A DNA stretch of 32,737 bases from positions 1-32,737 of the forward strand of contig CANPIH010000008.1 in the NCBI GenBank assembly GCA_947574085.1. Reading direction: 5' to 3'. The notes beneath the pieces are model-generated. The model had not been told where the DNA came from and did no database searches. It worked only from the letters and a program-made list of their open reading frames with translations. Position numbers and translations under genes: made by a program. The stretch comes from an uncultured Mycoplasmatota bacterium. Lineage in GTDB: Bacteria; Bacillota_I; Bacilli_A; RF39; UBA660. The stretch's first letter is position 1, and the number at the start of each line of letters is the position of its first letter. Of the stretch, positions 7,308 through 14,262 are shown in pieces.

Positions 7308-9020
7308 TTATTGATACTCTTCTATAAGTCTTTTATGGATTCCTGGTTCCACAATATTTATAGCCACTATAGCTTGTTCTAGAGCTATTTTAAAATTTCC
7401 TTTGTAAAAATTCATTTCAGCTTTCATAAGACCAGAATCAACCTCTTTGTTATTTCGATAACGATTGCCATATACAATAGCTGTTTCTGCCATCTTAGCT
7501 GTTTTTACAATTTCTTTAGAAGTATTAAAAACTTTAAATACTAGATCTCTTGCTGTATCCACTCGTGTATTTAATATCTTAATTGATATAGGAGCATTCT
7601 CTAGTACTTTTATAATTTCATCAATTCCTTCACTAGCTTCTGATAGTTCTACAAAATAATTTTCTGGAACAACTGGAAGTTTGTAATCACGAATTTGCTT
7701 TTTAGCTTTTAATAAAATATCTTTTATTTCATCTAATTGCTCTCTGGCACGAAGCTCATCTTCTTTTAAAGAACCTATAGTTCTTAAAGCTCTTTCTAAC
7801 TTCTCTTCCGTTTTGGAAAGGCGAACGTGTAAATTTTCCATTTCTTTTCCAAGATGTACAAAATATGACTTTTTACTTCGATGAAGTTCTATAATTTCAT
7901 CATATTTTTCATGAATTTGATCTAATTCTTCTCCAATTTCTCCAATTACAGATACGTCTTCATTGGTTAAATCATAACTATATTTTATATCATCCATTTT
8001 TTGATACAAATCGTTATTAATTTTATTAAGTTTTGTGACTTTAATTAAAATTGTTCTTGCGTAATCTTCAAATATTTTTTTGGCAATTCTTTCTTTATCA
8101 AAATCATTATCACTGGATTCAAAGAAGTCAAGTATTGTTTTTAATTCAAAAATAGAATCTTCCAAATTTAAAACGTTGAGTCTTTGAAAAACATCAGCAA
8201 TTTTTTTATTGGCTTCTGTAACATTGTAGTCAATATTTAAGTATTCCAAATTAAAGCCATCTCGTTCCATTTTTTCTTTAGATTTTAAAAGACTTTTTAT
8301 TTTATTAGGGATTAATTTTTTTCCCATTAAAATAATACTTGGAGCTTCTTCCATTACAATTTTTAAATTTCCAATAATATCATCTATAGCTTTTACTATT
8401 TTCCCAACTTCTTGATAGGCGTTTTTTTCCATAGCAAGTTCAAAAGCACTAAATAATTTATCAACGTTTTCAAATTGAAGTTCAATTGGCGAAGAAACTA
8501 TTTTATATTCTTCCAGATTATTATTGTATTTGTTTAAAATTTCACGGTAGTTGGCCTTTAGCTTTGTAATCGTATCTCGATTTCTTTCTTCACTTAAGGT
8601 AATTCCTTTTATTTCTTCTAATAAAAAATTGGATTTTGTTTTTACAAAACAAATATCTATTTCTACTTCTGCTAATTTCTTTTTTAAGTCCTTATAATTT
8701 CTATCGTTATACAATTCCTCAATTTCTAAAAGTTGATCCGTAATTTTAGGAACTTCGACGTCTTTTATTTCTTTAAATCTTCTTTGCCAATTGTCAAAAG
8801 ATTCTTTCGAATCGGAATTCATTACAAGAGGTTCTACCTTATTTAGTTCTGATAATATGCTTGCAGAGATTATTAAATTTTTTTCTCTCTCCAACTGAGC
8901 TATAATTTCAGCGTATTTTTTTCTTTCCTTTTTGGCAATAAAATTTAAAATAACCACAATGGTAATCATGGAAAGAATATAATAAGTTATACCTACCATT
9001 ATAAACGTAGTTCTAGACAT
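7308..9020 (-). CDS. ezrA: Septation ring formation regulator EzrA
   Basis: EzrA is a membrane-anchored, spectrin-like coiled-coil protein that binds FtsZ and limits Z-ring formation to midcell. One N-terminal membrane helix (about 6-28) is followed by KKERKKY and a long helical coiled-coil body of about 540 residues. The segment LEREKNLI...LSELNKVEPLVMN...FDNWQRRFKEI matches the conserved first repeat of EzrA. The length (570) is the family length (562 in B. subtilis). Its upstream neighbour is another single-pass protein with a large cytoplasmic domain, separated by a strong terminator. In B. subtilis too, ezrA lies close to the nifZ-thiI pair, so the order is conserved. Confidence 0.92.
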   Translation of the reverse strand: MSRTTFIMVGITYYILSMITIVVILNFIAKKERKKYAEIIAQLEREKNLIISASILSELNKVEPLVMNSDSKESFDNWQRRFKEIKDVEVPKITDQLLEIEELYNDRNYKDLKKKLAEVEIDICFVKTKSNFLLEEIKGITLSEERNRDTITKLKANYREILNKYNNNLEEYKIVSSPIELQFENVDKLFSAFELAMEKNAYQEVGKIVKAIDDIIGNLKIVMEEAPSIILMGKKLIPNKIKSLLKSKEKMERDGFNLEYLNIDYNVTEANKKIADVFQRLNVLNLEDSIFELKTILDFFESSDNDFDKERIAKKIFEDYARTILIKVTKLNKINNDLYQKMDDIKYSYDLTNEDVSVIGEIGEELDQIHEKYDEIIELHRSKKSYFVHLGKEMENLHVRLSKTEEKLERALRTIGSLKEDELRAREQLDEIKDILLKAKKQIRDYKLPVVPENYFVELSEASEGIDEIIKVLENAPISIKILNTRVDTARDLVFKVFNTSKEIVKTAKMAETAIVYGNRYRNNKEVDSGLMKAEMNFYKGNFKIALEQAIVAINIVEPGIHKRLIEEYQ

Positions 9021-9072
9021 AATACCACTATCCCTATTCTTTTATTTTACCATAGCTTTTAAAATATTTGTT

Positions 9073-9103
9073 AAAAAAATAGTTCTATAGGAACTATTTT
9101 TTT
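9073..9103 (-). terminator. Strong terminator between the acidic gene and ezrA
   Basis: 13-bp perfect stem (9073-9085 with 9091-9103, 5-nt loop) whose outer pairs are seven A:T. It overlaps the TAG stop codon at 9094-9096. Confidence 0.85.
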
Positions 9104-10095
9104 ATAATATAAGAATCTTCTTCAATTTGATCCAATATATTTTCGTTTTTTTCTTCTCTTAACGAAGAAATAATATTATCATTAATTGTACTTGCATTTT
9201 CGCTTCTTTTCGGTAAATCTACTCTTTTTGGCATTTCAAAAGAAGGTTTTGAAGGTTGTTGATAGCTATTTTCTGTTTCCATTTTTTCTTGTTTTTCTTC
9301 TGCTTGTTCTTTAGTTAAATAAACAGAACTAAAAGGACTTGCCATTTTTTTAGAACTTTCATTTGAACTATTGAATACTTTCCATTCTGTTGAGTCTTTT
9401 CCATCACCACTATTATTTGACGCGTTTTGCTGATAATCAGAAGTATTTACCAATTCTGTTTCTTCCCTATCGTCGTATTTGTTCAAAACATCTTCAAAAG
9501 TTTCATTTTCTGGAATCGAATTCGATTCTTCATTTATTATGGAATCTAAAGAATAAATATTTGAAGTTAAATCCATTTCTTCATTTGCTTCTACACTATT
9601 TTCCATTATTGGTTCTTCTATATAATCTGTATTTAGAACAATATTACTTGTTACAAAAGGATCAAGCTCTTCTCTTGGGGTCTCTTGAAATGTTTCTATT
9701 GGTTCTATTTGTTCTTGAAAATTGTATTCTTCTTCAACTTTTTCCTTATTTACAGAGTATTCGTTATCCAATTCATTTAAACTCTCTTCTTCTTTTAAAG
9801 GTTGCTCAAAAGGGTCTTTTGGAATAGTATCTAATTTAGATACATCTATTTCATTCATGGAAGGCGATTCTTGTTCTAAAACTATTGACTCTAAATTGTT
9901 TGAGTTTACAATTTCTTGTTCAGTAGTTTTTTCTTTCTTATAATTTTCAAGTTCTTTCTTTTCTGCCATTCTTTCTTTTTCATCTTTTTTGCCAAAGAAT
10001 AAAATAATTAAAAATGCAAACGCTAGTACGGTAATTACTATAAATAAGCCTATACCAAAATAATTATTACTATAGAGTTTATATAGGAATTCCAT
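9094..10095 (-). CDS. Single-pass membrane protein with long acidic cytoplasmic tail
   Basis: I do not recognise a family. The 333-residue product has one hydrophobic helix (about 13-35) followed by KKDEKERMAEKKE, which predicts an extracellular N-terminus and a cytoplasmic tail of about 295 residues. The tail is strongly acidic, Asn/Ser/Glu-rich and probably disordered, with short conserved-looking patches (ASPFSSVYLTKEQ, MPKRVDLPKR) near the C-terminus. This layout resembles ZipA or EzrA in topology only. The start is ATG 10095, preceded by AGGTGG at 8-nt spacing; GTG codons just upstream fall in the ribosome-binding site. It has its own promoter and terminator and lies directly upstream of ezrA, which makes a divisome or envelope role a reasonable guess. 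Confidence 0.75.
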   Translation of the reverse strand: MEFLYKLYSNNYFGIGLFIVITVLAFAFLIILFFGKKDEKERMAEKKELENYKKEKTTEQEIVNSNNLESIVLEQESPSMNEIDVSKLDTIPKDPFEQPLKEEESLNELDNEYSVNKEKVEEEYNFQEQIEPIETFQETPREELDPFVTSNIVLNTDYIEEPIMENSVEANEEMDLTSNIYSLDSIINEESNSIPENETFEDVLNKYDDREETELVNTSDYQQNASNNSGDGKDSTEWKVFNSSNESSKKMASPFSSVYLTKEQAEEKQEKMETENSYQQPSKPSFEMPKRVDLPKRSENASTINDNIISSLREEKNENILDQIEEDSYIIKK

Positions 10096-10125
10096 GGCTA
10101 CCACCACCTTTTATTCTATAAATTA

Positions 10126-10154
10126 AGAATATCATATTCTATTTTACAAATCAA
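10126..10154 (-). promoter_or_regulatory. Promoter of the acidic membrane protein gene
   Basis: -35 TTGATT (10149-10154), 17-nt spacer, extended -10 TGATATTCT (10126-10131 core). The -10 lies in a perfect 15-nt palindrome AGAATATCATATTCT (10126-10140), a possible regulator site. Confidence 0.7.
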
Positions 10155-10182
10155 GTCCAATTATTATGACTGTAAACTAAAA

Positions 10183-10207
10183 AAAGATAAAAATATTATT
10201 TATCTTT
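10183..10207 (-). terminator. yneF terminator
   Basis: 9-bp stem AAAGATAAA/TTTATCTTT (10183-10191, 10199-10207) ending on the yneF TGA codon, followed on the minus strand by seven T. It closes the tkt-sirA-yneF segment. Confidence 0.75.
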
Positions 10208-10416
10208 CACATAAATTTGTTCATTTGCTTCATGACTTGATTTACTTGTTTTTGACTTGGCTTTCTTCCCATACTACTCATCATAACTTCAATCATTTTT
10301 TCATTGATTGGAGGATTTTTTTGCATATATTTCTTCATAAAAAAACGTGCTCCTAAAAAACCAACAACTAAGCCAACGATAAGACCTATAAGTATTAATA
10401 AAATATCGTGTATCAT
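10207..10416 (-). CDS. yneF: YneF family (UPF0154) small membrane protein
   Basis: A 69-residue protein with one N-terminal membrane helix (about 5-24, rich in Gly/Val/Leu), then GARFFMKKYMQKNPPINEKMI and a conserved RKPSQKQVNQVMKQM tail. This matches the UPF0154/YneF family of Firmicutes, whose function is not known to me. AGGAGG lies 6 nt upstream of the ATG. The order tkt-yneE(sirA)-yneF is the same as in B. subtilis, which strongly supports the assignment. Confidence 0.9.
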   Translation of the reverse strand: MIHDILLILIGLIVGLVVGFLGARFFMKKYMQKNPPINEKMIEVMMSSMGRKPSQKQVNQVMKQMNKFM

Positions 10417-10468
10417 TTTGTTCCTCCTTTTTTTCTATTTTACTAAAAAATATGCTATTTTGTAAAGT

Positions 10469-10885
10469 TTATACTGGAAGTTTTTCTAACCAAAAATAAT
10501 CAAGATTTTCAAAATCACACAAAAATAAATTGGGAATTGAATATAAATCATCTAAAAAAGAAGGTTTTACAATTGTACTTTCTAAAAGCAAATAATGATT
10601 TCGAATCATTAATTTGGATTCCTCTTTCTGGTAAATATTATTCACTTGATGTTTGTTTTTAAATTTCATATAAAAATAATTTTCTTGATATTTTTGAAAA
10701 ATTTTTTTATCCAATATTTTTGTATTTATATTTTCTACAAGTTTATAAAATATATCTGCACCTTGATTAATTTCTTTTTTGTCTAAATTATAAATATATT
10801 TTAGCATTCTAAACAAAGTGTATGGGTTGTTTTTTGTTAATTGTGCATATTCCTCTTTTATTTTAAAAATATAAAACGTTCGCAT
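10469..10885 (-). CDS. sirA: Sporulation inhibitor of replication SirA
   Basis: SirA binds domain I of DnaA and blocks new rounds of replication when cells commit to sporulation. The 138-residue product starts MRTFYIFKIKEEYAQLTKNN, matching the typical MRTYYIF start of SirA (148 residues in B. subtilis, YneE). It has no membrane segment. The position between tkt and yneF is exactly that of B. subtilis yneE. GGTG precedes the ATG at 7 nt. A TATACT with a TG extension (10903-10908) lies upstream but lacks a good -35; in B. subtilis transcription is Spo0A-dependent, and I could not identify a clear Spo0A box here. The middle of the protein is diverged. Confidence 0.8.
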   Translation of the reverse strand: MRTFYIFKIKEEYAQLTKNNPYTLFRMLKYIYNLDKKEINQGADIFYKLVENINTKILDKKIFQKYQENYFYMKFKNKHQVNNIYQKEESKLMIRNHYLLLESTIVKPSFLDDLYSIPNLFLCDFENLDYFWLEKLPV

Positions 10886-10949
10886 TTGACTTCACCAAGT
10901 TAAGTATAACAACAATAAAATAATTTATTTGTCAAAAAAAGTCGAATTT

Positions 10950-12935
10950 TTATGATTCTGTTAATAATTTTACTACTTTCATTTTTAAATTTTCAAAATC
11001 GTACTCACATTTATTTACTACTTCTTGAGAAAATCCACTATAGCCAAAATCGTTAAATCCCAAAATATATTTATCAGAAGAAACAAATAATCCCCATCCT
11101 AATTTGCTACTTGGTTCTAAAACAATTGTTTTTACTCCTTTTGGCAAAAGACTTTCTTGATAAGTTTTTTCTTCTTTTAAGAACAATTCCATACTAGGCA
11201 TAGACACTACACGAAGTTCAAAGTTGTCTCTTCGAAGTTCAATTGCAATGTTTAATGCATTTAGCACTTCTTTTCCGGTTGCAATTAAAATACCATCTAA
11301 TTTTTTTTCTTCTTTTCTCACAATATAAGCACCATGATTTATCATTTTTGGATTACTATTTGGCAATTTAGGTATGGTCGCATTTCCTAAAACTATACAA
11401 ACTGGTTTTTTATTTTTACAAATAAATTCCCATACCCCCATAATTTCATAAATATCGCTAGGTCGAAACGTAAGTAAATTGGGAATACTTCTTAAAGCAG
11501 TAAGTTGTTCAATGGGTTCAAAAATGGCTCCATCTTCGCTATAATGAATACTATCATGAGTAAAAATATATGTAACAGGTAAATTCATAAAAGCACTCAT
11601 TCTCATAGCAGTTTTTAAAGAATCTGCATTTACTAATTTAGTGCTACAATACATTTTTAAACCACTTATCGCCATACCATTCATTATGCCAGCCATTGCT
11701 TCTTCACGTCCGCCAAAATTTATGTTTTTACCTAATGGTTTTTCTGGAGTTTGAATACTTGTATTGTCTAAATACGCTTTTGTAGTCGAGGCAAGATCTG
11801 CACTTCCTCCTAAAATAAATTCAGATTTAGAGGCAACTAGATTTAAAACTTTGTGATGTGTGAGTAATAAATTTTCATTGTAGGTTTCGCTAACTTTATA
11901 ATTTAAACTATCAAAAGGAATTGGAAAATTTTTATTAGTCAACAATTGAAATAAATTTAAAAGTCGAGCGTTTCCAGATGATTTAATTTTATTAACAGAA
12001 TTGGTAAAATCTGTGTATTTTTTTTCAATGCGTTCACGAATTAAGTTTTTTATATGAACTACCGTATCTTTTCTTACTTCAAAAGGTGCAATGGTAACGT
12101 TTAAATTTCTTTTTAAATTAAAGATATCATCATCCATTAATGGACCTTCAAAAACTACATTTTTATTTTCGTTTCGTGTTCCTTTTCCTAAAACAGTCTG
12201 AAATAAAAGTAAAGATGGCTTTTTACTTTTTTTAGCAAGAGTTATTGCTTTATCTATACTTTTTAAATTGTCAGCGTCTTTAATTTTATTGACATAAAAT
12301 CCCATAGATTCAAAACGTTTTTCTATATCCTCCTTAAAATTATCAGCTGTGGAACCATCATTGGTAACGTTTGAAAAATCGCACAAAATCATTAATTTGT
12401 CTAATTTTTGTACACCAGCAAATGAAGTAGCTTCGTAGCTAACTCCTTTCATCAAATCTAAATCGGTGCAATATACATAAGTACGATAATCAATAAATGT
12501 TTCATTTTCTTCTTCACTTTTTAAAATAGATTCAAAATATCGCTCTGCAAGAGCAAATCCTACCGCATTAGCAATACCCATTCCATATGAACCTATAGAA
12601 ATATCTATACCTGGAGTAATTTCTACTTCAGGAGATCCAGGGGATTTTGCATCTATACTTTTATACTGCTTTAAGTCCTCTTTGGATATATTAAATCCAC
12701 AAATATGCAACGTTGCGTAAAGCAAAGCAGAAGCTTGATAGGAAGATAGAACAAAACGATCTCGATTGAGCCAATCTGGATCTTCAGGATGTATAATCAT
12801 ATGTTTGGCATAAAGAGTATACAAAATAGGTGCACCAGATAAAGCTATTCCTGGATTTCCACTTTTGGCTTTACTGATCATATCTATAGCTAAAGCCTTT
12901 ATTTCTGCAACAGCATTTGTATCATTTGTATTCAT
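10950..12935 (-). CDS. Transketolase homologue with lost active-site residues (probable pseudoenzyme)
   Basis: The 661-residue product aligns end to end with transketolase (B. subtilis Tkt 667) and sits in the tkt position before sirA. It keeps the fold-level signatures: RDRFVLS, ANAVGFALAER, GGSADLA, FGGREEAM with E411, FTHDSI (H460), and RPSD. However, most cofactor and substrate residues are changed relative to Tkt: SGHPG is SGNPG (N27), SAGHGS is SSYQAS (Q67), PGHPE is PGSPE (S101), PLGQG is SYGMG, the TPP-binding GDGD is TDLD (157-160), the Mg-ligand Asn is S188, VHGAPL is VFEGPL (E263), PTHEP is AIFEP (F472), TRQNLP is GNATIP (N518), and the aromatic cofactor pocket FSDY is NADS. The frame is intact, so it is not a decayed gene. 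I infer a non-catalytic or altered function. A terminator and separate promoter precede it. Confidence 0.85.
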   Translation of the reverse strand: MNTNDTNAVAEIKALAIDMISKAKSGNPGIALSGAPILYTLYAKHMIIHPEDPDWLNRDRFVLSSYQASALLYATLHICGFNISKEDLKQYKSIDAKSPGSPEVEITPGIDISIGSYGMGIANAVGFALAERYFESILKSEEENETFIDYRTYVYCTDLDLMKGVSYEATSFAGVQKLDKLMILCDFSNVTNDGSTADNFKEDIEKRFESMGFYVNKIKDADNLKSIDKAITLAKKSKKPSLLLFQTVLGKGTRNENKNVVFEGPLMDDDIFNLKRNLNVTIAPFEVRKDTVVHIKNLIRERIEKKYTDFTNSVNKIKSSGNARLLNLFQLLTNKNFPIPFDSLNYKVSETYNENLLLTHHKVLNLVASKSEFILGGSADLASTTKAYLDNTSIQTPEKPLGKNINFGGREEAMAGIMNGMAISGLKMYCSTKLVNADSLKTAMRMSAFMNLPVTYIFTHDSIHYSEDGAIFEPIEQLTALRSIPNLLTFRPSDIYEIMGVWEFICKNKKPVCIVLGNATIPKLPNSNPKMINHGAYIVRKEEKKLDGILIATGKEVLNALNIAIELRRDNFELRVVSMPSMELFLKEEKTYQESLLPKGVKTIVLEPSSKLGWGLFVSSDKYILGFNDFGYSGFSQEVVNKCEYDFENLKMKVVKLLTES

Positions 12936-12960
12936 AATTTCCCTACCTATTCTTTTTATC

Positions 12961-12989
12961 AGTATAACAAAAAATGGAAAAGATTAAAA
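12961..12989 (-). promoter_or_regulatory. Candidate promoter of the transketolase-like gene
   Basis: Extended -10 TGTTATACT (TATACT at 12961-12966) with a weak -35 TTTTAA (12984-12989) at 17 nt. It would allow expression independent of the LexA-controlled genes upstream. Confidence 0.5.
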
Positions 12990-12996
12990 CCATTTT
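12969..12996 (-). terminator. Terminator after the MazG-like gene
   Basis: 7-bp stem AAAATGG/CCATTTT (12971-12977, 12990-12996) with a 12-nt loop and six T on the minus strand. It spans the stop codon at 12984-12986. The large loop suggests incomplete termination. Confidence 0.55.
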
Positions 12997-13313
12997 GCTA
13001 CTTTTCCATTTAAAACATTTTCTTTTTCTTGTAAAGCAGAGAATAAATTAATATTTAAATTATTACAAATCGATATTAAAACGAGGAATATATCGGCAAT
13101 TTTTAATTCGGTATTTTGATAATCTTGGTCTTTTAATGAAGAACGTATCTCTTTGCCTAATTCAATAACATTAAAAAATAATCGAAACATTTCACTCGAA
13201 ATATCCTTTTTATCAAATGTGTCTAATTCTATATGTTCTTCTACATATTTTTGTATTAAATCCAAACTATCTTCACGCGTAATAGATAAAAATTGTTTTT
13301 CTGTTATATCCAT
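12984..13313 (-). CDS. MazG-like (all-alpha NTP-pyrophosphatase fold) protein, degenerate metal site
   Basis: A 109-residue helical protein. Its second half (ELGKEIR ... LKIADIFLVLISICNNLNINLFSALQEKE, ending NGKVAKWF) follows the MazG/dUTPase-like four-helix pattern of house-cleaning NTP pyrophosphatases. In that pattern the metal is bound by ExxE and ExxD motifs. Here the second Glu of the first motif is K54 and the Glu of the second motif (three before D74) is K71, so the metal site looks incomplete. The gene starts 1 nt after the 50-codon membrane gene ends, with GGGGGA from the end of that gene as ribosome-binding site, so the two are translationally coupled and share its LexA-controlled promoter. 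Family assignment is by pattern only. Confidence 0.55.
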   Translation of the reverse strand: MDITEKQFLSITREDSLDLIQKYVEEHIELDTFDKKDISSEMFRLFFNVIELGKEIRSSLKDQDYQNTELKIADIFLVLISICNNLNINLFSALQEKENVLNGKVAKWF

Positions 13314-13314
13314 T

Positions 13315-13467
13315 TTAATCCCCCATTGCTACTAATTTGTAGCTTCTTTCTTCATTAATTTCTATAGTATTTAAATTTTTAAATCTATAGTTTATGGCAA
13401 AAACTCCAAAAATAATTACCGAATAGAGCAATAAGGCTCCATTGTATTTTGTCCATATTTTTTTCAT
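13315..13467 (-). CDS. 50-residue SOS-regulated membrane peptide in the YneA position
   Basis: A 50-residue protein (MKKIWTKYNGALLLYSVIIF at its start) with a positively charged N-terminus, one membrane helix (about 10-25) and a 24-residue C-terminal tail that should face outward or be short-looped. It is divergent from lexA, where B. subtilis has yneA and staphylococci have sosA, both SOS-induced membrane division inhibitors. Unlike YneA it has no LysM domain. AAGGA lies 6-7 nt before the ATG. A LexA box sits between its -35 and -10. I infer a DNA-damage-induced division inhibitor or similar checkpoint peptide; there is little sequence to test homology. Confidence 0.75.
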   Translation of the reverse strand: MKKIWTKYNGALLLYSVIIFGVFAINYRFKNLNTIEINEERSYKLVAMGD

Positions 13468-13490
13468 CTACATTCCTTCTTTCTAGATTA

Positions 13491-13519
13491 AGAATGACAC
13501 GTATATTTGTTCGTGTCAA
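13491..13519 (-). promoter_or_regulatory. LexA-controlled promoter of the 50-residue peptide
   Basis: -35 TTGACA (13514-13519), 17-nt spacer, extended -10 TGTCATTCT (CATTCT 13491-13496). A LexA (SOS) box CGTATATTTGTTCG (13500-13513) fills the spacer; it matches CGAACnnnnGTTCG at 8 of 10 fixed positions. Confidence 0.75.
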
Positions 13520-13527
13520 CGAAAACA

Positions 13528-13567
13528 TGAACATTTGTTTGACTTTTTATGCAATTAATGTTATCAT
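13528..13567 (+). promoter_or_regulatory. lexA promoter with second LexA box
   Basis: LexA box TGAACATTTGTTTG (13528-13541; core GAAC-4-GTTT) overlaps -35 TTGACT (13539-13544); 17-nt spacer, extended -10 TGTTATCAT (TATCAT 13562-13567). This is a classic autoregulation layout. Confidence 0.8.
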
Positions 13568-13589
13568 AATATTGGAGGTTAAGACTATA

Positions 13590-14207
13590 GTGAAAGAATT
13601 AACTTTGAAGCAAACAGAAGTATTAAATTTTATAAAAAAGTACACCGCTACGCATGGTTTTCCACCAGCAATTCGAGAAATTTGCGAGGGTCTTGGTTTA
13701 TCCAGCCCTGCTACAGTACATGCCCATTTAAAAAAATTAGAAATGGCTGGCGTTATTAAAACAAGCAATAATAAATTTAGAACTATTGAAGTTCTCGTGG
13801 AAAACGAATATATTGATAAAAAAGAAGATGTCATTAAAATTCCTCTCCTCGGTAAAATTACCGCTGGAAGTCCAATAGAAGCTATTGAACAACCAAATGA
13901 ATTTTTTAATATTCCTGCTTCTTTAGTTCCAAAAAAGGAAACTGTTTTTGCTTTACATGTAAGTGGTGAATCTATGATTAATAAAGGAATTTTTGATGGA
14001 GATTATATAATTGTTCAAAAACAAAAAATAGCTAGAAATGGTGACATTGTTGTTGCAATGACTCCAGATAATGAAGTTACTTTAAAAACATTTTATAAAG
14101 AAAAAGATCACATTCGCTTACAGCCAGAAAATGACACCATGAATCCTATACTTTTACCAAACTGTACAATTTTAGGAAAAGCTATAGGTTTGTATAGACA
14201 ATTTTAA
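13590..14207 (+). CDS. lexA: LexA repressor
   Basis: Represses the SOS regulon and self-cleaves when RecA is activated. From the GTG at 13590 the protein has 205 residues, the same as B. subtilis LexA. It has a winged-helix DNA-binding domain (ELTLKQTEVLNFI, GFPPAIREI, SSPATVHAHLKKLE), the cleavage site A92-G93 in GKITAGSPIEA, the nucleophile Ser128 in VSGESM and the base Lys166 in EVTLKTF. The GTG is chosen because it gives the family N-terminus; GGAGG is 11 nt upstream, somewhat far, while longer in-frame starts would lie upstream of the promoter. It has autoregulatory LexA boxes and is transcribed divergently from the 50-residue gene. Confidence 0.95.
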   Translation: MKELTLKQTEVLNFIKKYTATHGFPPAIREICEGLGLSSPATVHAHLKKLEMAGVIKTSNNKFRTIEVLVENEYIDKKEDVIKIPLLGKITAGSPIEAIEQPNEFFNIPASLVPKKETVFALHVSGESMINKGIFDGDYIIVQKQKIARNGDIVVAMTPDNEVTLKTFYKEKDHIRLQPENDTMNPILLPNCTILGKAIGLYRQF

Positions 14208-14237
14208 AAAGTATCGTTAAAAATAACGATACTTTTT
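14206..14237 (+). terminator. lexA terminator
   Basis: 14-bp perfect stem (14206-14219 with 14224-14237, 4-nt loop) starting within the TAA stop codon, with five terminal T. Confidence 0.85.
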
Positions 14238-14262
14238 AAATCAAAAAATTTATTTAATTTTT

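Noticed and set aside
9390-9943. Two plus-strand frames opposite the acidic membrane protein
   Set aside because: They mirror the Glu/Asn-rich minus-strand codons, lack ribosome-binding sites, and lie between a mapped minus-strand promoter and terminator.
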